From: Paraliobacillus ryukyuensis
Lineage (GTDB): Bacteria; Bacillota; Bacilli; Bacillales; Amphibacillaceae
NCBI RefSeq assembly: GCF_003315295.1
Contig: NZ_QNRI01000007.1
Location: forward strand, 62,001 to 126,000
DNA: 64,000 nucleotides
Reading direction: 5' to 3'
How positions within the stretch are numbered: the first letter of the stretch is position 1; the number at the start of each line of letters is the position of its first letter. Of the stretch, positions 19,047 through 26,763 are shown one piece after another. The notes beneath the pieces are model-generated. The model worked only from the letters and a program-made list of their open reading frames with translations, searched no databases and was not told the origin of the DNA. Position numbers and translations under genes: made by a program.

Positions 19047-20242
19047 TGGTTAAACTCACTTTTGTTTAGATAAAATCTATCTTTTGCCCGGTGATTAGCA
19101 GAAATTGCATCACAATAGATCTCTTCTACACTTTCAGCAAAAGCAACGGAAGAGAAATCCTCATAAGCTTTTCGTATTGCATTATTGGATAAACATTTGT
19201 AAGCAGTTCGATCCAAAAGCATCTTCTCAAGATAACTAGCAAATTCAACAAAACTATCAAACAGCCACCCATTAACCCCATTTTCAATAACATTTTCTAA
19301 GCAAGGATCTCTCCGACATAAAGCTGGCAGCCCACTTGCTAATGCTTCAATGTAGGTTAATCCTTGTGTTTCACTATTGGACGCACTAATAAATATATCG
19401 GCTATTTGATAATAAGAAGCAATATGTTGGGGTGAAACCATTCCTGCAAAAATCACTTTATCCTCAATATGAAGCTGCTTCACATATGTTTCAAGAAACT
19501 GTCGATGTGGTCCATCACCAACAATGAGTAGTGATATGTTACTTCTTTTAATTCTAGAAAAATAAAATAACACTTCTTCCAGATTCTTTTCTTTTGCTAA
19601 GCGACCAACAAAAATTAGTACACGATCTTTGTCAGGTATATGTAATTGTTTTCGTATGCCCGTTGACTCATGTAATGAAATACTCTGTTGAAAAGTAGAT
19701 AAATCAATGCCGGTTGGTATCACGGTTATGGGCTGCTTTACACCATAGCTTAGTAGTAATTTACTGACTTTCTCAGTTGGTGCGATTACATAAGTTGTAT
19801 GCTTAAGAACTTTCTTAGAAAAAAGTGCTACCATTGCTTCTCCCCATTTCTGTTTAGGAGAAAAATAGTGGGTATAATCTTCATAAACGGTATGGTACGT
19901 ATGAATAATTGGGATACGGCGTCGCTTTGCTATCTGTTTTGCTAAACGAAAGGTACTGAATTCGCATTGCGAGTGAATGACATCAGGACCCCATTCCATT
20001 ATTTCTTTAAGGTACCTATAATTTTTGAATATCGTAAAACGTGCTCCAGGATATATTTTCCCAACACTTACAGAGCTAATATAGGTGACGTCATTATTCT
20101 TATATGATTTTGTTTTATTAGATAGTGTAAGAACTCGAACTTCATGTCCCGATTTCTGTAACTCTTTCTTTAAATTCACAATCGAAGTCACTACTCCATT
20201 AATTACAGGTAGATAGCAATCTGTTGTAATTAAAATTTTCAT
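19043..20242 (-). CDS. GT4 glycosyltransferase, LafA/BgsB-like
   Basis: 399 residues. The GT4 N-terminal glycine-rich start (TDCYLPVINGVVTSI) is present. HSQCEFSTFRLA and HTYHTVYEDYTHYF lie near residues 95-125, a donor-binding VGRLAKEKN near 213 and E-x7-E (ETQGLTYIEALASG) near 302. These match monoglycosyl-diacylglycerol synthases (LafA/BgsB/MgdA) that add the first sugar to diacylglycerol at the inner membrane face. It is first in the operon, with a GGAGGATC site before the ATG. Phosphatidylinositol-type mannosyltransferases are the alternative. Confidence 0.75.
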   Translation of the reverse strand: MKILITTDCYLPVINGVVTSIVNLKKELQKSGHEVRVLTLSNKTKSYKNNDVTYISSVSVGKIYPGARFTIFKNYRYLKEIMEWGPDVIHSQCEFSTFRLAKQIAKRRRIPIIHTYHTVYEDYTHYFSPKQKWGEAMVALFSKKVLKHTTYVIAPTEKVSKLLLSYGVKQPITVIPTGIDLSTFQQSISLHESTGIRKQLHIPDKDRVLIFVGRLAKEKNLEEVLFYFSRIKRSNISLLIVGDGPHRQFLETYVKQLHIEDKVIFAGMVSPQHIASYYQIADIFISASNSETQGLTYIEALASGLPALCRRDPCLENVIENGVNGWLFDSFVEFASYLEKMLLDRTAYKCLSNNAIRKAYEDFSSVAFAESVEEIYCDAISANHRAKDRFYLNKSEFNQ

Positions 20243-20530
20243 ATGTGATCCTCCAGTTTTTACTCATAAAAAAGTGATACCTAACTTTGTCTGTTACAAT
20301 TATATATGACATTCTATAACATTGCATTTACACTACTAGAAAGTTATATAAATTTTTTGTAAAATTTATTTTATAAAATAGGTTTATATAACTCAAATGA
20401 ATCAAGTGCTACGCTATAAATCTAAAAATCAGACCATTTCATGCTGTCTGTACATAATTCTTCTATACCTATGACGAATTTTTTTAAAAAAAGTTTCATA
20501 GTTTCTAATAAAATCTCTTATTAACCGAGA

Positions 20531-20651
20531 CTAGTGGACTGCACACCATAATTGCCAAGTGATGTTCGCGATGCCACGTACATGATCAATCCCTCTTAAG
20601 CCTAGATGATAGAGCACTTGATTACTAATTTTTCCTTAGAAGCTGCTGGTA
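20531..20651 (-). pseudogene. possible transposase C-terminal remnant
   Basis: An open stretch without a start, reading NQVLYHLGLRGIDHVRGIAN then TWQLWCAVH and stop. It has the feel of a transposase C terminus, but I could not place the family. The surrounding 20243-20850 is otherwise featureless, AT-rich intergenic sequence. Confidence 0.3.
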
Positions 20652-20850
20652 TCATATATGCTATGTTTCCATACATACTTCCATTTTGAGTTACTTACAA
20701 AATTGTAGCGTTATGTGTTGCTTTAAATAATAAAACAATACAATCCCATAATTCGATTAAATTAATATCAAAAGGCGCTAAGATTGTCAAAAATAAGGGA
20801 AGAACAATTTTGATAGAATGGAAAACACATCTCAATATTTGGAAAAAATA

Positions 20851-20859
20851 TGTTATACT
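20851..20859 (+). promoter_or_regulatory. extended -10 promoter of the holin-like toxin
   Basis: TGTTATACT is an extended -10 (TGnTATACT). The -35 position 17 bases upstream is weak (CTCAAT). Transcription would begin near 20866, giving a leader of about 57 bases before the toxin start. Confidence 0.6.
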
Positions 20860-20893
20860 ATTGGTATCGATAGTAGGCTTATAGGGTGGGAGT

Positions 20894-20915
20894 CACTCCT
20901 TTATAAAAGGAGGTG
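20894..20915 (+). promoter_or_regulatory. stem that sequesters the toxin ribosome binding site
   Basis: CACTCCTTT-ATA-AAAGGAGGTG folds the strong AAAGGAGGTG site into a hairpin with one bulged G. Masked Shine-Dalgarno sites are typical of type I toxin messages. Confidence 0.65.
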
Positions 20916-20922
20916 TGAAATC

Positions 20923-20997
20923 ATGAGTGTATACGAAGCACTTGTCCTAATGGTTAGTTTTTCAAGTCTCGTCGCTCTGATTTTGAAGGATAGATAG
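20923..20997 (+). CDS. putative holin-like type I toxin, 24 residues
   Basis: MSVYEALVLMVSFSSLVALI followed by LKDR: a 24-residue peptide with one membrane helix and a short charged tail. It matches the 'putative holin-like toxin' family seen across Firmicutes (M-S-x-Y-x-A-L-x-L-M-x-x-F). Such peptides insert in the membrane and are silenced by an antisense RNA. Here a strong ribosome binding site lies in a hairpin, a bidirectional terminator follows, and a consensus promoter on the opposite strand points back at the gene. It is the toxin half of a probable type I toxin-antitoxin system. Confidence 0.82.
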   Translation: MSVYEALVLMVSFSSLVALILKDR

Positions 20998-21035
20998 TAT
21001 CACTCTATTAAGGCTATTGCTTCAATAGAGTGATA
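20998..21035. repeat. inverted repeat inside the toxin/antitoxin overlap
   Basis: TATCACTCTATT…AATAGAGTGATA is a perfect 12-bp stem that begins one base after the toxin stop. In the antisense RNA it could be the 3' stem; in the toxin message it would protect the coding region's end. Confidence 0.6.
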
Positions 21036-21076
21036 CACTCAAATGGAGACTGCCATGCTGTGGGCAACATATCGTA

Positions 21077-21112
21077 GACCATTCAATGTGTTACCAGCAC
21101 ATTTGAATGGTC
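21077..21112. terminator. terminator of the toxin message / antisense 5' stem
   Basis: GACCATTCAATGTG…CACATTTGAATGGTC is a 14-bp stem with one bulge followed by ATTTTACT on the plus strand. On the minus strand the same stem would form the 5' hairpin of the antisense RNA. Confidence 0.7.
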
Positions 21113-21138
21113 ATTTTACTATATGCAATTCCAGTAAT

Positions 21139-21166
21139 ATTATACCACTTCTAGATTTCCTGTAAA
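21139..21166 (-). promoter_or_regulatory. antisense (antitoxin RNA) promoter
   Basis: On the minus strand TTTACA (21166-21161), a 16-base spacer ending TGG, and TATAAT (21144-21139) form a strong extended -10 promoter. Transcription would start near 21132 and run toward the toxin gene, crossing both inverted repeats. This is the expected antitoxin RNA promoter. Confidence 0.7.
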
Positions 21167-21210
21167 CAGAATAAATCATGGAGTGAATAATGAAAAAACA
21201 TTTTACATAA

Positions 21211-21242
21211 AAAACAGACTTTCATTTTTATGTAGAAGTCTA
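21211..21242 (-). terminator. terminator of the lipase effector operon
   Basis: On the minus strand an AGACTT/AAGTCT stem is followed by GTTTTTTATG, just downstream of the effector stop codon. Confidence 0.65.
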
Positions 21243-21296
21243 TTTTATTTATTATAACGGCAATATACGTATGATAGCATCTGACACTTATTCAAA

Positions 21297-23399
21297 CTAC
21301 TCGGGCTTTCCAACCAATGTTGCCCGATCCACCTGTTCTTCTAATCGATTTATATTCATCGATGCAATCCCACCATGGTGCAATAATTCACGAATTGTTT
21401 GTGCCTTCTCCTCTGCTAAGTGTGTATTTATATCACGGAAGACCATTCCCATCTCTTTGGTCAACGCGAGAGAAGCATTATTATATAAATATACATCTCT
21501 GTACTTTTTGTCATCAAATATAGCATTTTCTATATATGGACGGAGCATATCTAGAATAGCAGACATATTGTTCCTCAACTTGCCTAGACCATCTCGGACA
21601 CCTTCTACCCTTGATGCAAATTCATCTACAGGTTGCAACATATCATTCAATTTATCTTTCGCTCTTGTTTCAAAATCAGTAAAAATACTAATTAACCACC
21701 CTGGAGGTGTAAAGTAAAAAAAGCTGTTTAATCCACTCTTAAGGGTTGCAGAAAAACTCTCTAAGATTACTTCAGCTGCCAATGCCAATATATGTAGTGC
21801 TTCAATCAAAGGAACGACAAGCTTATTAATAGCTTCTTTCAATAAGGTGAAAGCAACATCGGATTGGATTCCTTTTAGATTCGATTCCGTTGTTAAATAA
21901 GATGATGCTTTTAATAAATCACTTTCCGATGGCAATGATTGAAGAATCGTTTGCACATAGTTCGCTTTCGCCTGAATGGCTGATGCGAGCCCCTCATCCG
22001 TGAATTGAAAAGCTTCAGCTGTATCTAGTATTTGTTGCTGAAACGTTTTTAATTGTTCAGCCATTTGAATACAATTTGGTAACACGATACGAAAATGCGC
22101 ATGAAACTCTTCGACTACCGCATCCTCCCAATCATTTGTTGCGCTATAGAACAATGTCGGTATCGTATTGATGATAATTTCTCCAAAACCATTTATTAAT
22201 GATTCTACATCTTCGATTATTTGTGTCAGTTTATCCCCTGCATTTGCTACTAAATTTGAAATACTGTTTATTATTGGTGAGAAAAACTGTCTTATTAAGA
22301 AAGGGGCTGAATAATAGATCTGATTTAATTCTTGTGCTTTTTCTTCCAAAAACTGTTGCAAATAGCTCATTACATCTAATTCTCTAAGCAAGGGGAAACC
22401 TGGTCCAATTATATCTTGAATTAAAGGATGGTTAACCGTTGTTTCAACTACTTCCTCAAACTGATCTCGCAGTTTCTGAATTCGCAGCTGCTTCTTTGCT
22501 GCTTCATCCTCAATAATCTCCATGGCATGGTTTAAATACTCGTCAACCCTCTCCATCCGCGACAAAACAGCTTGATCTAAACCCGCAGCTAGATCGCGTA
22601 GCGTATTTGGGTTGATTTTAATATTTTCTGTTCCGCTTTGATAAATTGGCTGTCCCGTCCATGGACTAAGTACAATATGTTCATCTGCTTCGATATATAT
22701 CTTCCCTGATCCCGCCCCACCTTCTGGACGGATTTCATAATATTGTGTTTTATCACCATTACGTAAATAGCCAGTATGATTACTGATGATTGTATCAAAA
22801 TAACTCGTTGATCCACCCGGCATGCCATTATACACCGTATAGCTATTACCTGGAACTTGCTCTTCTAACTTAAGACTATTTAACGTACCATTCAACACAT
22901 CATATTGTCCAATATAATTCGTGATATTATCATAGTCTTTGTTAGGATCATAATCAGCGGTTGCAGGTAGTAGTGCCGGATTATAAGTTACTGAACGAAC
23001 CTGCGGATTCTCCACTGCAACAGCATTCGCAAGTGCCCCACCTAATGAGTTACCAGTAACATTGTCCACCCCATACGCCTTATCCATATCTCGAAAATAA
23101 TCTTTTGCATCTTCTAATTGCGGGACTGCCATATCACTTAATAACTGAGCATCAGTAAGTATATCTTCGGGTTGATCCTTGTCAGTGCCGACGTAAACAA
23201 CGGTGTACTCTTTATTATCTAGGTTTTGGACGGTGAGAGCGTCTAGACCATTTGAGGTGTTGTCGTTTGTATCAATTACTTCATAACGGTTTCCGTTTAC
23301 CCTTAACGTATTCCGATCATCATATCCAAGGTAGGCATGATATCCAGCTAATTCAACTAAATCTGTATCTAATTCATTGGTTGATGTTGTTACACTCAA
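21297..23399 (-). CDS. TslA-like lipase with C-terminal helical (reverse LXG) domain
   Basis: 700 residues. The N-terminal third is an alpha/beta lipase-like domain with the nucleophile elbow VTGNSLGGALAN near residue 116. A likely catalytic His lies in ISNHTGYL near 207. The remaining ~430 residues (from about 265) are almost wholly helical. This lipase-first, helical-targeting-domain-last layout is that of the S. aureus type VII-secreted lipase toxin TslA, in which an LXG-like domain is at the C terminus. There is no signal peptide. The start is a TTG with GGGAG about 10 bases upstream. It follows a DUF1672 lipoprotein gene by 25 bases. Export by a type VII system encoded elsewhere is inferred. 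Confidence 0.78.
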   Translation of the reverse strand: MSVTTSTNELDTDLVELAGYHAYLGYDDRNTLRVNGNRYEVIDTNDNTSNGLDALTVQNLDNKEYTVVYVGTDKDQPEDILTDAQLLSDMAVPQLEDAKDYFRDMDKAYGVDNVTGNSLGGALANAVAVENPQVRSVTYNPALLPATADYDPNKDYDNITNYIGQYDVLNGTLNSLKLEEQVPGNSYTVYNGMPGGSTSYFDTIISNHTGYLRNGDKTQYYEIRPEGGAGSGKIYIEADEHIVLSPWTGQPIYQSGTENIKINPNTLRDLAAGLDQAVLSRMERVDEYLNHAMEIIEDEAAKKQLRIQKLRDQFEEVVETTVNHPLIQDIIGPGFPLLRELDVMSYLQQFLEEKAQELNQIYYSAPFLIRQFFSPIINSISNLVANAGDKLTQIIEDVESLINGFGEIIINTIPTLFYSATNDWEDAVVEEFHAHFRIVLPNCIQMAEQLKTFQQQILDTAEAFQFTDEGLASAIQAKANYVQTILQSLPSESDLLKASSYLTTESNLKGIQSDVAFTLLKEAINKLVVPLIEALHILALAAEVILESFSATLKSGLNSFFYFTPPGWLISIFTDFETRAKDKLNDMLQPVDEFASRVEGVRDGLGKLRNNMSAILDMLRPYIENAIFDDKKYRDVYLYNNASLALTKEMGMVFRDINTHLAEEKAQTIRELLHHGGIASMNINRLEEQVDRATLVGKPE

Positions 23400-23424
23400 T
23401 TCACATCACTCCCTTCCTATTTTA

Positions 23425-24369
23425 TTATTCCTTAATTATCTCTTCAGGCGTACTTTTTCTAAGTGAGTTATCTTTACTTCCGCTGGCTCTTTTTTTATTA
23501 ATTAAATTATCATGCAAAAAAATAGCATAGTTTCCCTTTGGTATATTTTTGGCTTTTTCAATAGTTTTTACTAGTTGATCAAAAGCTTCTCTATCTGGAT
23601 CTGCACCTTCATTAGCCATATATAAATTTATAGTAATCCCAATCGAATTAGGATCTAATTTTTTAATATTTAACATTTTATTCCACTCGTTTATGGTTTG
23701 GTTGGGATCATCCAAATAATTATTTAGAACCTTAATAAATGGTTCTTCATCAAAAATAGAAGTGAAATAATACTCATTACTATATAGGTTTGCCCCAACA
23801 GAAATTGCTTCATCTTGCAATCCGACTAAATTATACTGTTTTGCAACATTTTCAATCAGCGTTGTTAAATTATGAAACTTTTCTTCCTGTACCTTGCCGT
23901 ATATTCCAGCTGAAATTGCATCTTCTACTGCAGCTTCTTGCGACCAAACTTTATCCGTCCTAATTGACTCATTCGCCTTATCAATAGGAACAATCGCATA
24001 AGTATAAAAGTGTGGTTCCCCAACAGATTCCACAAACACAGTGGCTCCATCCACGTTCCCAACAATTTGATGCACTTTTACTTCGGTTTTATATTCTTCT
24101 TGGAAAAATTGCTTAACGGCATCTTCGACAACGTCACGATTTTCATTCGCAATAAGGTCTGTTTCCTTTCCATTGGCTAAGGTATAACCATCCCCTGTGT
24201 ACTCTTGGACAGGAACATACACATCATCTGGATTACTTTGATTATCGTTATGGTCTTCACTAGCACTATTCTCTTCACTTTCGTTACTTGAATTTATCCC
24301 TTCGACCAAATTGCACCCTCCTAACAATAAAACAGTCATACTTAAACATAGGAACCATAATTTTTTCAT
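23425..24369 (-). CDS. DUF1672 lipoprotein, TilA-like immunity protein
   Basis: 314 residues from the ATG at 24369, with AAGGAGG upstream. A lipobox (VLLLGGC) gives a lipid-anchored extracytoplasmic protein, followed by a Ser/Asn/Asp-rich linker. The body contains the DUF1672 core blocks VFVESVGEPHFYTYAIVPID and DKVWSQEAAVEDAISAGIYG. In staphylococci DUF1672 lipoproteins (TilA) neutralise the type VII lipase toxin TslA at the cell surface. The gene is directly upstream of, and probably co-transcribed with, the TslA-like gene, so an effector-immunity pair is the natural reading. Confidence 0.88.
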   Translation of the reverse strand: MKKLWFLCLSMTVLLLGGCNLVEGINSSNESEENSASEDHNDNQSNPDDVYVPVQEYTGDGYTLANGKETDLIANENRDVVEDAVKQFFQEEYKTEVKVHQIVGNVDGATVFVESVGEPHFYTYAIVPIDKANESIRTDKVWSQEAAVEDAISAGIYGKVQEEKFHNLTTLIENVAKQYNLVGLQDEAISVGANLYSNEYYFTSIFDEEPFIKVLNNYLDDPNQTINEWNKMLNIKKLDPNSIGITINLYMANEGADPDREAFDQLVKTIEKAKNIPKGNYAIFLHDNLINKKRASGSKDNSLRKSTPEEIIKE

Positions 24370-24619
24370 AAAATCCTCCTTCAAGTAAATTTATTATAGA
24401 ATGAAATTTAATTTTTTACATTGCCTTTTTTGGAAAATGAATCTATTTATTCATCTTATTTTGTCATATTGGTTTCACTCTTACATTCTCTTTTTTTCCA
24501 AATTTTTAATTATAATCGGTTATATATCACTTAATTACTAGTATTTTTACAAATGGTTGGATAAATAACTAACCTTCTACTTTTTATATTTGTATTCTAA
24601 ACTATCCGCACTACCATTC

Positions 24620-24662
24620 AAAAAAATCCCCAAAGTTTAGCATTCACTCTAATCTTCGGGGA
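24620..24662 (-). terminator. terminator of sigI-rsgI
   Basis: TCCCCGAAGATTAG pairs with its near-complement, and TTTTTTTGAATGG follows on the minus strand. Confidence 0.85.
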
Positions 24663-24683
24663 ACTATTTCACTATAGAATTAC

Positions 24684-25943
24684 TTACGGTTTTAAATCAT
24701 TCGTTTTACTCGGTTTACCCTTTGTGTTCTTCTGTTCTGCTTGGTTTTCACCTGTGGCATTGTTGCCTTGCTCTGGCTTTTTCACATCTTCTTTTTCTGT
24801 CCTAACATCTTTTTTGGAGTCTTTATTATTACGTCTATTTGTTTGTTTATGCTCTGTTTCTTTTTTCAGAGTGCCTTTTTTCTCTTTCTGTTTCTTATTA
24901 TCTTTACTATTTTCTTGGGGAGCTATATTCTTTTTAGCACTATCTTGCTTAGGAGATGGAGTAATCGAATCATTCGGCTTTACGTGTGCTTTATCTTTTG
25001 ATGGTGAACCGTTATTATTTAAACTCTTCTTTTTGTTATGAGAATCAATTGAATCAGAAGAATTTTGTTTGGTATTGGGTTTATTTTCCTTCTTTTCGTT
25101 AGCACCTTCTGAATGTTGCTTCTTATTTTGATCTGACATTTTGTTCGATTTTTTATTTTCTTGTGAATTTTGATTTTCTTCTAATTTAACAGAAGGGTTC
25201 TTTTCGTCTTTTTTCATCAGGTTTTCTAATTGATTGATAGATTTTTCTTTTACATCTTCTATGTTTTTAACCTTTCCTTGCTCTCGTAAAATCTGATAAT
25301 GCCTATACTTATTCATTGATATATTTGCCTGTTCAGATTGCTCATAAAATTCCTTTGTTTCATTAAAAACACCGACAGTTGCTACAATATTTTTTCGTTC
25401 AAGTTGATGCTGGATAATCGTTGTCAGTTTATTTTTAGAAGGGGGTTCAGATTGATTGGTTACATTCGCAATGGTAAGCTCAATACTCCCGTCTTTATCC
25501 TCCTTTAGATATCCTGCAGAGATGGTTTGTGAGATAATCTGATCAACTGCTTGATAAAAGCCCTTTCCTTCTACGTCAATAGATTCAATAATCTTTTGAC
25601 CATCGGTATTTAAAGATAATAGTTTCACGACTTGTAATTCTGAATCTAGTTGCACTTCAATACTTGGATTAATATCAATCGCAGCAATAAATTGCGTTTT
25701 CATTTCATCTTCGGGTCCAAAGTATCCTAAAAATGTAATAAATAGAATTGCTATCATTGCCACAGTAGATACAGTGCCAAATGCTAGATTTCGTTTTTTT
25801 GCTTTATATGTCTTCCTATCCCCAATCATCGGTATATCCGTTTTTGTTAACGGAATATTTTTAAACGTTCCATCATCACAAAGAAGCACATATTGGTTTT
25901 CTGTAACTTGGACAACTACACCTTCATTTATATTTTTCTTCAT
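24684..25943 (-). CDS. rsgI: RsgI-family anti-sigma factor
   Basis: 419 residues. An N-terminal RsgI-N cytoplasmic domain (about 1-50, binds SigI) is followed by one membrane helix (about 54-75). The conserved extracytoplasmic domain contains AAIDINPSIEVQL; the Asn-Pro bond of this motif is the known autoproteolysis site in RsgI proteins. After residue 240 comes a long low-complexity Lys/Asn/Glu/Gln-rich tail with no recognisable carbohydrate-binding domain. Its start overlaps the stop of sigI by 4 bases. It is slightly longer than B. subtilis RsgI because of the tail. Confidence 0.93.
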   Translation of the reverse strand: MKKNINEGVVVQVTENQYVLLCDDGTFKNIPLTKTDIPMIGDRKTYKAKKRNLAFGTVSTVAMIAILFITFLGYFGPEDEMKTQFIAAIDINPSIEVQLDSELQVVKLLSLNTDGQKIIESIDVEGKGFYQAVDQIISQTISAGYLKEDKDGSIELTIANVTNQSEPPSKNKLTTIIQHQLERKNIVATVGVFNETKEFYEQSEQANISMNKYRHYQILREQGKVKNIEDVKEKSINQLENLMKKDEKNPSVKLEENQNSQENKKSNKMSDQNKKQHSEGANEKKENKPNTKQNSSDSIDSHNKKKSLNNNGSPSKDKAHVKPNDSITPSPKQDSAKKNIAPQENSKDNKKQKEKKGTLKKETEHKQTNRRNNKDSKKDVRTEKEDVKKPEQGNNATGENQAEQKNTKGKPSKTNDLKP

Positions 25944-26644
25944 CTTTTCTCACTCCCTGGATCGGCTTGAATAAAATTTGATAGCCGAACCCATTCCGGA
26001 TGTAACTTAATCATAATAATTGTAATCAAATACTTCCGGTGTCGCTCAATTGGTTTCGCATGATATGTTGATCGTTTTGTAAACGAAGATACAGGAAATA
26101 CTTGTTTGTGCATTAATTGATCTACTAGATCTTTATGTTTAATAAATTCAGACGCAATCTGGAACACTTTCATGCGCGTTTTACGATGCTTGGGACAGTG
26201 GCTTTCTAACTGTTCAAATGAAATATTATACTGACTTAATTTCGCATTAAGTTCTAAAATTTCTTCTACTAATTCTGAATTATTTGTGGATTGTTGATAA
26301 AATTCTATTGACGCATTCAACTCATGAAGTAATTGTTCTTCATTCGAAACAAGGTGTAAATACCGCTTTTCTTTTCTGAAGTAGTCTATCATATCTCGTT
26401 GAATTAAGAGGTATACGTAATTTAAAAAGGTACGTCCTTTACTTGAGTCGAACGTATCTATCGCTCGGTTAAAAGCAATGAGTCCTATACTTGTTTCATC
26501 ACTGCTCCAAGTGACGTATTTTTTACATATATGGCCAACTGCATTTAAAATGTAAGGTTTATAATAACGAATGAACCGCTCTCTTGCCAATTCATCTCCA
26601 TTTTGTATTTGTAATAGGGTCTGTTTAACTTTAAAATCTTTCAT
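25940..26644 (-). CDS. sigI: RNA polymerase sigma factor SigI
   Basis: 234 residues from the ATG at 26644, which has a GGGGGG site 4-5 bases upstream; the 36-codon N-terminal extension lacks one. The region-2 helix (SSDETSIGLIAFNRAIDTFD, then GRTFLNYVYLLIQRDMIDYFRK) and the SigI-specific C-terminal block (CPKHRKTRMKVFQIASEF) are both present. SigI controls heat- and wall-stress genes in Bacillus and is held by RsgI. The two genes are translationally coupled. I could not find a clear SigI-type promoter upstream. Confidence 0.93.
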   Translation of the reverse strand: MKDFKVKQTLLQIQNGDELARERFIRYYKPYILNAVGHICKKYVTWSSDETSIGLIAFNRAIDTFDSSKGRTFLNYVYLLIQRDMIDYFRKEKRYLHLVSNEEQLLHELNASIEFYQQSTNNSELVEEILELNAKLSQYNISFEQLESHCPKHRKTRMKVFQIASEFIKHKDLVDQLMHKQVFPVSSFTKRSTYHAKPIERHRKYLITIIMIKLHPEWVRLSNFIQADPGSEKR

Positions 26645-26663
26645 GATGTCCCCCCACATGAAG

Positions 26664-26687
26664 TTTCTACATCTATTATCGTAGAAA
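26664..26687. repeat. inverted repeat in the sigI leader
   Basis: TTTCTAC-N10-GTAGAAA sits 20 bases upstream of the sigI start. It may be an operator or leader hairpin; no known protein site is matched. Confidence 0.4.
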
Positions 26688-26699
26688 GAGGGTATATAG

Positions 26700-26740
26700 T
26701 TAAGGATAATAACCATTTTAAAAATGATTATTATCCTTAA
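26700..26740. terminator. long AT-rich palindrome upstream of sigI
   Basis: TTAAGGATAATAA…TTATTATCCTTAA forms a stem of about 18 bp just after the hendecad-repeat gene. It probably ends that transcript before the sigI promoter. No T run follows on the minus strand. Confidence 0.5.
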
Positions 26741-26763
26741 AATTTTTACCAATACACTAGTTT

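Noticed and set aside
20838-20859. TTGGAA as -35 for the toxin promoter
   Set aside because: It is only about 9 bases from TATACT; the extended -10 is a better explanation.
24724-25041. Two plus-strand hydrophobic ORFs
   Set aside because: Antisense of the Lys/Asn-rich tail of RsgI; composition is a by-product of that low complexity.
26645-26763. SigI-type promoter before sigI
   Set aside because: ATACCC and CGATAA are present on the minus strand but only about 9 bases apart, too close for the ACCCCC/CGAA consensus spacing.
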